Origin: JBMDXB01 sp048594975
Lineage (GTDB): Bacteria > Acidobacteriota > Vicinamibacteria > Vicinamibacterales > 2-12-FULL-66-21
Reading direction: 5' to 3'
Length of the DNA stretch: 37,394 nt
Assembly (NCBI GenBank): GCA_048594975.1
Contig: JBMDXQ010000150.1
Location: 1 to 37,394 of the forward strand
The translations under genes were made by a program, and so were the position numbers. The notes under the pieces were generated by a model, which saw only the letters and a program-made list of their open reading frames with translations, searched no databases and was not told the origin of the DNA. Shown here in pieces: positions 7,461 through 15,524 of the stretch. Numbering within the stretch: the stretch's first letter is position 1; each line of letters opens with the position of its first letter.

Positions 7461-8498
7461 TCACCACAGCAAGCCGCCGCGTGACGGTCCGGTGTTCGCC
7501 GCCCGGCCTGGCGACGGTCGCCTCCCGCGTTCTCCCCACGGCACCGCGATCGTCACGGTCCGTTCGCCCGCCATCGCGCGCACGGCGCCGGCGGTCAGCC
7601 CCGCCGGCACCGCGCCCGTGAATCGCAGCTGCACCACTGCGTTTCCGGGCGTCCCTTCGATGGCGGCCGCAACCCGCGCGTGCGCCTCGGCCGCCGAGAG
7701 ATCACCGAGCGTCAGGGTACGCGACACCATGGGCCGCGCCGGCAGCGGCCGGAACTCGAACGTGCCGAGCCCCGAGCGCGTCAGCTCCAGCATGACGTAG
7801 CCCTTCGTCTCGGGCGCCTCGGCAAACGACGTGCGCTCGACAGAGCCGGCATAGATGACCGGCGCCCCACCCCCGGGCCTCAGCACCTGGTGACGATGAA
7901 CGTGGCCACACAGGATGACGGCGACATCGCGCGGCAGATCGGCGGCGCGGATGACGTCGGCGCCGGCGCGGAAGGTGAAGTTCCCAGGCCCGCACGTGGC
8001 CCCCTCGACACACTGGTGCAGGCACAGCACGCGTACGTGCGCGTTGACCGAATCCCGGCCGGCGGCCGCGAGCATCCCGCTGAAGTCGTGGCGCACGCGG
8101 CTGGTGAACGGAAACCCGGTGAACGCGACACGCACGCCGCGCGCCTCGAGGGCGATCGTGCGCGGCCGATCGAAGACGTGGAGATGCTCGTGCACCGCGA
8201 GCAGCGGGTAGGGCAGGCGGGCGCGTTCGTGGTTGCCGGGGACGAACAGCACCGGGATGCCCGACGTCGCCGCTCGTTTGAGCGGCGCCAGCGCGGCCTC
8301 GGCCAGCCACGCCGGAACGCGGCTGCGGTAGAGGAGGTCGCCGCCGTGCACGACGACGTCGACCTGGCCGGTGCGCGCCGGCTCCAGGGCGCGCTCGAAG
8401 TTCGCGAAGAAGTCGTCGCCGCGCCGCCGCCGGACGACGCGCGGCCGCGCCGGCATGTCGAGTCCGAGGTGCGTGTCGGAGACGAACAGGATGCGCAC
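7461..8498 (-). CDS. SbcD-like metallophosphoesterase (DNA exonuclease family)
   Basis: The 345-residue protein is a calcineurin-like phosphoesterase close to SbcD/Mre11: Asp8 and His10 ('SDTHLG'), Asp54 ('HGGDLLY'), Asn89-His90 ('PGNHE'), a later His ('LCLHQ') and 'GHVHRHQV' provide the complete dimetal site. SbcD normally pairs with the SMC-like ATPase SbcC, but no SbcC-like gene is present here. Instead the GTG start lies one base after the TGA of the upstream nuclease gene, so the two are almost certainly translated from one message. The likely role is DNA end or hairpin processing together with that partner. A DNA-independent phosphodiesterase is the alternative. Confidence 0.82.
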   Translation of the reverse strand: MRILFVSDTHLGLDMPARPRVVRRRRGDDFFANFERALEPARTGQVDVVVHGGDLLYRSRVPAWLAEAALAPLKRAATSGIPVLFVPGNHERARLPYPLLAVHEHLHVFDRPRTIALEARGVRVAFTGFPFTSRVRHDFSGMLAAAGRDSVNAHVRVLCLHQCVEGATCGPGNFTFRAGADVIRAADLPRDVAVILCGHVHRHQVLRPGGGAPVIYAGSVERTSFAEAPETKGYVMLELTRSGLGTFEFRPLPARPMVSRTLTLGDLSAAEAHARVAAAIEGTPGNAVVQLRFTGAVPAGLTAGAVRAMAGERTVTIAVPWGERGRRPSPGRAANTGPSRGGLLW

Positions 8499-8499
8499 G

Positions 8500-10134
8500 T
8501 CACACCCAGGCGAGCACGCGCGCGAGGCGGCCGCTGGCGAGCGGCCGCGCCGTGCCGAAACGCACCATCACCACAGCGCCCGCCGCGGCCAGCCGCTTCA
8601 GCTCGGTGGTCAGCACGCGCAGCCGATCGAGGCGCGGCGTCGTGATCTTCGTGCGGCGTTCGATCGCCGATCGCTTGTGACCGGGCGGGACCGGCGGCAT
8701 CGCATCAGGCTCGGTCCGGTCGTGGACGGCGATGTCGCCGTTCTCGACGACGATCAGCCGCGCCCCGTGCTGGCCGGGCTCGCACCACAGGATCGCGGCT
8801 TCCATCAGCCGGGTCAGCCAGCGCGCGCGGCGGCGGGCGAGCGCCGCCCGCAGCACGAGCCACTCCAGCGTGATCTGCACGATCTCGGGTGTCCAGGCGG
8901 CGAGCGGCGGCTCGGCCGGGACCAGGTCGTCGAGATCCACGTCGCGATCCCGCCGGCCCTCCCGCCACAACCGGGTGCCCAGCCGCAGCAACCGCACGCG
9001 TGGGTCGAGATCCTCGCGGGCCAGTTCGGGATGGGCGGCGCGGAAACGCGCGTAACCGGCCTCGAACACGGTGCGCGCGGGAGCCCATCGGCCGCTGCCG
9101 AGCGCCGCCGCGCTGCCGGCCGCCAGCGCGGCGAACTGATCGAGGGTCTCGGCCGATGGAAACGGCCCGAGCGGGCAGCGCTCCGAGACCGTCGCGCTCC
9201 GCTCGCCGAGGTCGTGGCGGGCGAACCACGCGCATCGATGCTCGATCGCGAACGCGATGTTGTAGGGCGGGCGGTGCCGCTTGATCTCGTCCGCCTCCAG
9301 CAGCGCCGCCTCGAGCGCGGTGGGGGTGAGCTCGAACGAGACCGCGCGCGCCTGCGACAGCATCTCGAGCGTGCGTTCGGGGACGCCGTGCTGCTTGCGG
9401 AAGTAGCTGTTGACGCGGTGGTGCAGCGACGAGGCCTTGCCGACGTAGAGCACGTCGCCGCTCGAGCGCAGCATGCGGTAGATGCCCGGGGCGTGCGGCG
9501 CGGCGAGGCGATCGGCACGCGGCATCGGCCAGGCGCGGCGTCGGCGGCCGACCGGCGCCGGCGGCGACGCCAGCCACTCGCGCAGATCGATCCACGTGTC
9601 GACGCCCGCCTCGTGCAGCATGCCGATCAGGGCACGCCACACGAACGCCGTGGCCTCGACGTGATCGGCGCTGCGACGCAGCGCGCCGACGCCGCGACCG
9701 AAATACCCGGCGAGCGCGCGCAGGCTGCAGCGGGGCAGGTCCGGCAGGAGCCGGCGGGCGATCTCGTGGGTGCAGACCAGCTCGATTGCCCCGCCGCTGC
9801 CCGCCAACGCGTCGAGGAACGGCTGCTCGAACCGCGCGAAGTGCGCGACGGCAGGGGCGGGCTGCTGCGGCAGGCCTGCCGCCTCGGCGCAAAGCTCGCG
9901 CCAGGCCGTCTGCGCGTCCACACCCGACCGCATCATGGCATCGGTAATGCCAGTGATGCGCCAGACGGCCGGCGGGATGCGCTCGCCCTGGGGCAGCCTG
10001 ATGAGCCGCGCGTTCACCTGCGCACCGGACGCCGGAACGCGCGTCCAGCCGAGTTCGAGCAGGTGCCCGCGCGGGCTGGCGGCGGTCGCCTGGCAGTCGA
10101 CCGCGAGCACGGCGAGCTCGTGGAGAAATGCCAC
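8500..10134 (-). CDS. DnaQ-like exonuclease/GIY-YIG nuclease fusion with altered exonuclease motifs
   Basis: The 544-residue protein joins an N-terminal DEDD-exonuclease fold (about 1-175) to a GIY-YIG endonuclease domain (about 210-300: 'PGIYRMLRSSGDVLYVGKAS', 'RVNSYF') and an Arg-rich C-terminal region of unknown fold. This order resembles the exonuclease-UvrC-like fusions of other bacteria. The exonuclease motifs are unusual: the first reads Asp13-Cys-Gln15 where Asp-x-Glu is expected, the second ends in Phe-Glu rather than Phe-Asp, and the third lacks its His, keeping one Asp ('RRSADHVEATA'). It may be a DNA-binding or regulatory module. The GTG at 10134 is the best start; a TTG at 10143 is possible. 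It overlaps the intergenic repeat. Confidence 0.78.
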   Translation of the reverse strand: MAFLHELAVLAVDCQATAASPRGHLLELGWTRVPASGAQVNARLIRLPQGERIPPAVWRITGITDAMMRSGVDAQTAWRELCAEAAGLPQQPAPAVAHFARFEQPFLDALAGSGGAIELVCTHEIARRLLPDLPRCSLRALAGYFGRGVGALRRSADHVEATAFVWRALIGMLHEAGVDTWIDLREWLASPPAPVGRRRRAWPMPRADRLAAPHAPGIYRMLRSSGDVLYVGKASSLHHRVNSYFRKQHGVPERTLEMLSQARAVSFELTPTALEAALLEADEIKRHRPPYNIAFAIEHRCAWFARHDLGERSATVSERCPLGPFPSAETLDQFAALAAGSAAALGSGRWAPARTVFEAGYARFRAAHPELAREDLDPRVRLLRLGTRLWREGRRDRDVDLDDLVPAEPPLAAWTPEIVQITLEWLVLRAALARRRARWLTRLMEAAILWCEPGQHGARLIVVENGDIAVHDRTEPDAMPPVPPGHKRSAIERRTKITTPRLDRLRVLTTELKRLAAAGAVVMVRFGTARPLASGRLARVLAWV

Positions 10135-10386
10135 GGAGAGCAATGTAACTCAGAGGGTCACGGAGGCCACAGAGGTCTATGGCCTGAGGTCCAAGCACCA
10201 TCGAGGCACGACCTCGTACCCGCCCATCGGCTCATCAGAATAGCGCCGTGACGCCGATCTTCATTGTCTTCAGGGCGTCGCCGCCGTCGGCGACACGATC
10301 GACTGAGTGGAGCCCTCCCTGACCTCTGAGCTGAATAACGCTGTGGCCTCCGTGTCCTCTGAGTTGAATATCTCCGTAGCCTCCTA
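10131..10386. repeat. CCACGGAGG-family repeats across the whole intergenic gap
   Basis: Units at 10131-10178 (CCACGGAGAG, AACTCAGAGGGTCACGGAGG, CCACAGAGG) and at 10311-10386 (CCCTCCCTGACCTCTGAGCT, TGTGGCCTCCGTGTCCTCTG, CTCCGTAGCCTCCTA) face each other in inverted orientation. The left group contains the GTG start codon chosen for the nuclease fusion, and the right group supplies the TAG stop codon of the TolB-like gene. Between them (10180-10310) I see no gene or clear signal. Confidence 0.75.
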
Positions 10387-11913
10387 CCGCCGCGCGCCGG
10401 TGTTCGAGACGAACGCGACCATGCGGCCGTCCGGCGACCACGACGGCACGTTGATCGTTCCCTGGCCACCGTAGATGTATGCGACCACCCGCGGCGTGCC
10501 GCCGGCCGCGGGCATGACGCGGATCAGCACGCGCTTGTAGTACGGGTGGTCCGAGGGATCGACCTCCTTCGGGAAGCTGATGAAGACGACGCGCTCGCCG
10601 TCGGGCGACACGTGCGGGAACCAGTTGTTCCAGTCATCGCTGGTCAGTTGCTCGGGATCCTTGCCGTCCGGCGTCATGCGCCAGATCTGCATGGTCCCGC
10701 TGCGCACCGAGTTGAAGTAGATGTACTTGCCGTCGGGCGAGTACTCCGGCCCGTCGTCGAGCCCCTTCGTGTCGGTCAGCCGCACCTCCGGCCCGCTCCC
10801 GTCCGAGGGGATGGCATAGATGTCGAACTCCTTGTTGCGGCCGCCGGTGTAGACGAGCGTCCGGCCATCGGGCGACCACCCGTGCAGGTACGACGGCGTC
10901 AGCGGCGTGATGCGCTTCGGGGTGCCGCCGCCGACCGGGACGGTGTACACCGCCGACTGGCCGGAGCTGTTGTCGCTGATCCCGAGCATCGTCCCGTCGA
11001 AAGAGAGAACGTGGTCGTTGTTGTTGCGGTTCAGCGTGCCGGTGTCGATCGGCGATCGGGTCCGCGTCTCGAGGTCGAAGCGCACGAGCCGGCCGCGCTC
11101 CTCGCCGCGGCCGCTGGTGTTGTAGATGAGCGCGCCGCCGTCCTTCGTCCAGTTCGGGGCCTCGAACGGCTGGTCAGATCTGTAGAGAACCTGCCGCCGG
11201 CCGGTGTCCACGTCGGCGACCTCGAGCACGCTGCCGATGTAATCGCGGTAGGGGGCGAAGCCGTCGGGCGCCGGCCGGATGATGCGGACGTTGCCGAAGA
11301 CGGCGCGCTCCATCACATCCGGGTTGTGCGAGCACAGGGCCAGCCCGACGAGCACCTCCTCGCCCAGGTCGATGTCGGCGATGGCCGTTTCGGTGAAGAC
11401 CTCGCCCGACTTCGCCGCCGACAGGGTGTAGGTCCGGCCCTTCCGTTCCAACTGCAGCACGTCGGCGCCCTTGACCGGCGACTCGCGCTGCTCGGTCTCG
11501 CCGCCCTTCGCGCGCCGGAACTGCAGGGAGGTGAGGCCGTCGCCGTGGACGATGCCGTCGACGTAGGTCGCGTCGGCGTCCATCACCGAACGGATCATCA
11601 GTCCCGCCTTCCGGTGCGGATCGACGCCCTTTCCCAGCAATTGCACGCGCGCATGGAGGATGAAATCGCCGCGCAAGCGGTGCCAGACGAACTGGAACTC
11701 GTCGCGCCGGCCCCACATGTTGACGCCGCCCGCCGCGAGGAAGTACTCCTGCGTGATCGGGTTGTAGGCGGCGGATCCGGCTCTGCGCGGCGTGCCGACA
11801 TCGCCGTGGCCCTCGAAGTCACCGAGGGCCGTCGTCGTCCGGTCCTGTGCATCGATGATCGCGACGGCGAGGACCGCGGCAAGGGCGGCATACGCGCGTC
11901 TGGAGAACGTCAC
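10384..11913 (-). CDS. Exported TolB-type beta-propeller protein with DUF1349-like N-terminal domain
   Basis: The 509-residue protein starts with a signal peptide (VTFSRRAYAALAAVLAVAII). An N-terminal lectin-like domain (about 30-200) resembles DUF1349, with 'HRKAGLMIRSVMDADATYVD' and 'GDGLTSLQFRR'. From about 230 onward at least five TolB/PD40 blades follow, each with the 'SPDG' hallmark: 'FSPDG'-type turns such as 'GWSPDGRTLVYTGG', 'EYSPDGKYIYFNS', 'HVSPDGERVVFIS' and 'SWSPDGRMVAFVS'. No peptidase domain follows, so it is probably a periplasmic binding or scaffold protein. The GTG at 11913 directly abuts a palindromic element that forms the entire upstream leader. The stop codon is in another repeat. 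Confidence 0.82.
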   Translation of the reverse strand: MTFSRRAYAALAAVLAVAIIDAQDRTTTALGDFEGHGDVGTPRRAGSAAYNPITQEYFLAAGGVNMWGRRDEFQFVWHRLRGDFILHARVQLLGKGVDPHRKAGLMIRSVMDADATYVDGIVHGDGLTSLQFRRAKGGETEQRESPVKGADVLQLERKGRTYTLSAAKSGEVFTETAIADIDLGEEVLVGLALCSHNPDVMERAVFGNVRIIRPAPDGFAPYRDYIGSVLEVADVDTGRRQVLYRSDQPFEAPNWTKDGGALIYNTSGRGEERGRLVRFDLETRTRSPIDTGTLNRNNNDHVLSFDGTMLGISDNSSGQSAVYTVPVGGGTPKRITPLTPSYLHGWSPDGRTLVYTGGRNKEFDIYAIPSDGSGPEVRLTDTKGLDDGPEYSPDGKYIYFNSVRSGTMQIWRMTPDGKDPEQLTSDDWNNWFPHVSPDGERVVFISFPKEVDPSDHPYYKRVLIRVMPAAGGTPRVVAYIYGGQGTINVPSWSPDGRMVAFVSNTGARR

Positions 11914-11916
11914 GGG

Positions 11917-12009
11917 GTCAGATCTTGTTTCTTGCACCAATGTCCTCCGGGAGAGACAGACTGCCAGTGTCCAATCCTCAGGTCAAACGTGCAAGAAACA
12001 AGATCTGAC
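11917..12009. repeat. Palindromic MITE/REP-like element with perfect 21-bp inverted ends
   Basis: GTCAGATCTTGTTTCTTGCAC (11917-11937) is repeated as its exact reverse complement at 11989-12009, enclosing 51 bp. Nothing coding lies inside. One end touches the GTG start of the TolB-like gene; the other runs into the 3' end of the broken OmpA gene and supplies its last codons and the stop. The size, perfect ends and location fit a short non-autonomous mobile or REP-type element. No transposase is in the window. Confidence 0.7.
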
Positions 12010-12443
12010 GCCCGCGGCGAAGCCGTCCCACGCGTTCCTGCTTCACCAGCTCGACCCGGCGGTTCTTCGCGCGTCCCGACTCGGCGTCGTTGGAGGCGAC
12101 CGGCGAGTAGGTTCCAGTCCCGGACGCCTTCAGCCGCGCCGGCGCGACGCCGTGGGTGCGCTCAAGCGCCTGCACCTCCGCCTCGGCGCTCTTCGGGCTC
12201 GCGAGCACGACGCCGCCGAGTCACCGCGATCTCGAGGTTGCGCAGGATCTGGATCTCGCTGGCGGGCGTCGCCTTCGCGAGCGGAAAGTACCGGACCGTC
12301 AAGGTGCGCCCGCCGATCGTCTCCGTCGTGCCGCCGTCAACGTCGAAGGTCCGTTCGTCGTACTGCTTCTCGAAGCAGTTCTGAATCCAGTAGCCGGGCA
12401 TGGGTGAACAACGGGTGATCCTTGCAGCCGGTCACGTCTTTCT
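12010..12443 (-). pseudogene. Decayed OmpA-family protein gene
   Basis: Three pieces of one protein lie in different frames. The first reads VTGCKDHPLFT, then after a two-base loss near 12400 comes MPGYWIQNCFEKQYDERTFD through 'SEIQILRNLEIAVT', then after another shift LGGVVLASPKSAEAEVQALE through 'VASNDAESGRAKNRRVELVKQ'. Related intact proteins have an outer-membrane N-terminal region, then about a hundred residues including most of the OmpA peptidoglycan-binding domain between the second and third pieces; that part is deleted here. The natural stop is also lost and the frame runs into the 21-bp inverted repeat. The gene is clearly non-functional unless both shifts are sequence errors. Confidence 0.75.
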
Positions 12444-12520
12444 GCTGGGCGGCCGCGCGGGGGTCGTCCTCGCTCCGACCAGTGGGCACTAAGCTCAGGT
12501 GTAGGACGAGACCATCGGGG

Positions 12521-13633
12521 TCATTCCCGAGCACCCCGCGCGGCGACGCGACCGCGCCAAGTACGAGGTCGTTGCTCCACGGTGATCGGCCGTCCCAGGA
12601 AGGCGCCGTAACGAGCGGCGGCGGGCGCGATGCGATCGCGCTCATCACCCGAGAGCCGGCGCCACGGCGCGATGGACACGATCGCCGAGTCCTTGCCGCG
12701 CAGCGCCCGCCACGTTCCTACCGCGCGACCGTCGAGGATCACGGTGCTGCCCAGCGCATCGCGCGGGTCGATCGGAACTCGGCCGAGGACGGCCGACCGG
12801 TCGCGGTACGCCACGAGATACTCGTCGAAGTTCGGCAGGAGCCACGCTGCGGGCTGCAGCAGACGCGCCCGCCGCGGCCCGCCCGAGTGGCGATAGGCGC
12901 CGGCGGCTGGTGAACCCTGCGAGAGCGTGGAGCCGGCCGCGGCGACGGCCGCTTTCGCGTCGCCGGCGGTCAGGCCGGACCACCAGCAGAAATCGGCCAA
13001 CGCCGCCGGACCGTGGCTCCGGAAGTAGCGTTCGGCGAGCAGCGCCAGCGCCTCTTCGCGCGGAAGCGGAGCGGCGGCCGGGACGCGCCGGTCCATCAGC
13101 GCATACGTGATGCGGCCGCCGCGCAGCGGGCCGCTGCAAATGCGTCCCTGGAGCTCGGCGATTGCCAGCAGGTGCGAAAGCCGTTCCGGCGTGATCCTGA
13201 TGCCGACGCGCTCCAGCGCCGCCGCGAGCTCGTGACGGCTCCGCTCGGCATCCGACAACGAGCGCTCGAGCGCCCTGCCGCTCTTCGCGACCGCCGCGTC
13301 GTCCAGCTCCAGCTGGCGATGGCGCGGCGCCATGCGGGCGAGGATGCGCGGGCCGGTCAGCGCGAGGAGCCAGCGTATGTCGGCGGCGGCGACGAGATGC
13401 CACGTCGGCCTGAGCACGTGCGTGCGGACGATGGCTCCGGCGTTGAACGCCTCGTCCACGACGGTTTCGGTGGACCCCTTCGCCCGCAGGCCGAGCGCCC
13501 ACTTCGCGCCGGGGAAGTCCTGCGCCTGCACGGCGCCGAACCACGCCACCACGTCGCGGGGATCGCGCAGCGTGGATCCCGCGAGCCGATGGTTGATGAG
13601 CCGATGCCGGACGAGGTCGTTCGAAGAGGCCAT
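12521..13633 (-). CDS. AlkZ/YcaQ-superfamily winged-helix protein (HTH_42)
   Basis: The 370-residue product belongs to the winged-helix family that includes the DNA glycosylases AlkZ and YcaQ, which remove bulky or crosslinked alkyl adducts. The N-terminal 'LVRHRLINHRLAG' helix, 'VAWFGAVQAQDFPGAKWALG', 'VRTHVLRPTWHLVAAADIRWL' and the C-terminal 'LLPNFDEYLVAYRDR...GTVILDGRAVGTW'-type segment are all in place. The 'QAQ' in the second segment matches the Q-x-Q catalytic signature of AlkZ rather than the Q-x-D of YcaQ. I chose the ATG at 13633; the in-frame sequence upstream is repeat DNA. Many family members are unstudied, so glycosylase activity is inferred. Confidence 0.78.
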   Translation of the reverse strand: MASSNDLVRHRLINHRLAGSTLRDPRDVVAWFGAVQAQDFPGAKWALGLRAKGSTETVVDEAFNAGAIVRTHVLRPTWHLVAAADIRWLLALTGPRILARMAPRHRQLELDDAAVAKSGRALERSLSDAERSRHELAAALERVGIRITPERLSHLLAIAELQGRICSGPLRGGRITYALMDRRVPAAAPLPREEALALLAERYFRSHGPAALADFCWWSGLTAGDAKAAVAAAGSTLSQGSPAAGAYRHSGGPRRARLLQPAAWLLPNFDEYLVAYRDRSAVLGRVPIDPRDALGSTVILDGRAVGTWRALRGKDSAIVSIAPWRRLSGDERDRIAPAAARYGAFLGRPITVEQRPRTWRGRVAARGARE

Positions 13634-13649
13634 GGGATGATTCGAGTCA

Positions 13650-13820
13650 GCGGGCACGGAGGAGTCACACCTCAGAGAGCAGGAAGAGCAAGGAAACTCA
13701 GAGGGCACCGGCGGCAACGGAGGATCTCTGTTGTTTGTCAGTCTCCGCGGCCTCCGTGGCCTCTGAGTCTCACTCCCTCCGTGCCCTCTGAATCGACACC
13801 AGTTCTCCGCGACCTCCTCT
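13650..13820. repeat. CCACGGAGG-family repeat cluster
   Basis: Several half-units in both orientations fill the gap between the AlkZ-like gene and the HTH-GAF gene: GGGCACGGAGGAGTCAC, AACTCAGAGGGCACC, GGCAACGGAGGATC, then GCCTCCGTGGCCTCTGAGTC and CCTCCGTGCCCTCTGAATC. The two orientations meet around 13735, making a large imperfect inverted structure. The remainder up to 14006 shows no gene. Confidence 0.75.
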
Positions 13821-14006
13821 TGCAGTCCTGCATGCATATTGTTACTCTCACCACAGGTTTGCTGGCCCTCGCCGCCACGGGGTCGCCTCGCCAGAGGCTG
13901 CGCGGTGACTGTTCCCCATCACCGGGCCATGAACCGTGTCGCTTCTCACGATCTTCCCAGCGCGACGTGGTGGTTCGCGGGTTCGTGGCTTGCAGGGGTG
14001 TGCCGC

Positions 14007-15404
14007 ATGACCGACAGCTTCGGCGCGCGATTGCGCCGGCGGCGTGAAGAACAGGGCATCGCGCTTGCCGCGATCGCCGAGCAGACCAAGATCAAGTCGT
14101 CGCTGCTCGAGGCGCTCGAGCGCGGCGACGTGAGGCACTGGCCCTCGGGGATCTTCCGGCGAGCCTTCATCCGCGCCTACGCGGAGGCCATCGGCCTCGA
14201 TCCCGACGCCATCGTCCGCGAGTTCCTCGACCTCTATCCAGAGCCGGACGAGCTGGCGGCCGCGGCCACGCTGATGGCCACGACCGCCGACGACGCGCGG
14301 TCCAACGGCGCCCCTCCTACACGGCTGCGGCAGATGGTCGGGTCGGCCATCGGATCGCTCGGGCGCTTTCGCCGTACAACGCCGGCCCAGGAAACGCCGG
14401 CCGCGGGGGCAGCACCGCGCCGCGAGGCGCCGCCGGTGGAAGCGCCCGCGGCTGCGGAGAGCCGCTTTCCCGTCGCGTCGCCTGCCCTGTGGGACGCCGC
14501 GAACGATGTTGCTCTCGACCGCGCCGTGACGCCGCCCGAGGAGGCCGTCGAGCCCGTACCGACTGGCGCCGGGCTTCTTCTCGAACAGCCGCATGCCGTC
14601 GCGATCGAGCCCGCAGGGGGTGAACCGCACGATGACGCGTTCGCCGGCCGCGACGACCGTCACCTGGCGGCGGCAGGCGAGCCGAGGCTCGACCCGCGGT
14701 CCATCGACGTGCCGACGCTCGACGAGGCGGCTCCGGCGCCACAGGCTGCCGCATCAGCCCGCCCTCGGGATGACCAGCCGCCCGCCGAGACGCGGGTGGA
14801 GCCTGCGGCCGACGTCCGGATGATGGACCGGGCCGAGCCCGACCCGGCCTCGTTCGTACCGGATTTCCTGGCGGTCGCGAACCTGTGCACGGAGTTCGCG
14901 CGGGTCGAGGACGCGCAGGCTCTGCGGCCGCTGGTGCAGCGGGCGACGGAGGTGCTGGACGCTGCCGGTCTGATCGTCTGGATCTGGGACGGCATCGCCG
15001 AGCAGCTGAGACCCGCCCTCGTGCACGGCTACTCGGAGCGGGTGATCGCGCAGCTGCCCGCGGTCGCCGCGGACGCCGACAACGCGACGGCGGCGGCGTT
15101 CCGGTCCGCGCAGCCGTGCGCCATCAGCGCCAGCGACCACACCTGCAGCGCGCTGGTGGTGCCGTTGCTGACGCCGGGCGGGTGTGCGGGCGTGCTCGCG
15201 ATCGAGCTGCCGCCCGGGCGCGAGCGGTCGCTTGCGGTCCGCGCCGCAGCGACGATCTTCGCGGCCGTGCTCGCGCAGCTGGCCGGCGGCGCGGCCGCCG
15301 AGGCCCACGACGGCGCGCCGAGGATGCCTATACACGACGTGATGCGGCCGCGTGTCGGGTCAATGGGCCGCTTCGAGCGGGCGTATCGGCGTCCCCTGCC
15401 TTAG
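14007..15404 (+). CDS. RodZ-type HTH plus GAF-domain regulator
   Basis: The 465-residue protein begins with a Cro/RodZ-like helix-turn-helix (residues 5-75: 'SFGARLRRRREEQGIALAAI', 'KSSLLEALERGDVRHWPSGI', 'RRAFIRAYAEAIGLD'). A long Pro/Ala/Glu-rich linker of about 200 residues follows, then a GAF-like domain at about 285-430 ('FLAVANLCTEFARVEDAQAL', 'AAGLIVWIWD', 'SALVVPLLTPGGCAGVLAIE'). There is no transmembrane helix, so unlike RodZ it should be soluble. It probably binds DNA or a partner in response to a GAF ligand. The ATG at 14007 starts right at the HTH. It precedes the chemoreceptor-like gene by 120 bp, which has its own promoter signal. Confidence 0.78.
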   Translation: MTDSFGARLRRRREEQGIALAAIAEQTKIKSSLLEALERGDVRHWPSGIFRRAFIRAYAEAIGLDPDAIVREFLDLYPEPDELAAAATLMATTADDARSNGAPPTRLRQMVGSAIGSLGRFRRTTPAQETPAAGAAPRREAPPVEAPAAAESRFPVASPALWDAANDVALDRAVTPPEEAVEPVPTGAGLLLEQPHAVAIEPAGGEPHDDAFAGRDDRHLAAAGEPRLDPRSIDVPTLDEAAPAPQAAASARPRDDQPPAETRVEPAADVRMMDRAEPDPASFVPDFLAVANLCTEFARVEDAQALRPLVQRATEVLDAAGLIVWIWDGIAEQLRPALVHGYSERVIAQLPAVAADADNATAAAFRSAQPCAISASDHTCSALVVPLLTPGGCAGVLAIELPPGRERSLAVRAAATIFAAVLAQLAGGAAAEAHDGAPRMPIHDVMRPRVGSMGRFERAYRRPLP

Positions 15405-15446
15405 ACCGGGTCTGCCCCGCAGTGAGCGCGTCGCGGCCGCCGGCTG

Positions 15447-15472
15447 CAAATCGCCGAGCATGCCGCCGATAA
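15447..15472 (+). promoter_or_regulatory. Sigma-28 (FliA)-like promoter
   Basis: An exact GCCGATAA octamer (15465-15472), the classical -10 of flagellar sigma-28 promoters, is preceded by CAAA (15447-15450, three of four matches to TAAA) with 14 bp between them; the usual gap is about 15. The chemoreceptor-like start codon is 52 bp downstream, which fits. Chemoreceptor genes are standard sigma-28 targets. Confidence 0.55.
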
Positions 15473-15524
15473 GGCACCATATGACAGGGGTGCGCTGGCA
15501 GGGGCCGTCCCCGATTCGCTGACT

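Noticed and set aside
10546..12384. A plus-strand open frame of 612 codons opposite the TolB-like gene
   Set aside because: It also crosses the palindromic element and the OmpA remnant, and shows the composition of an antisense shadow.
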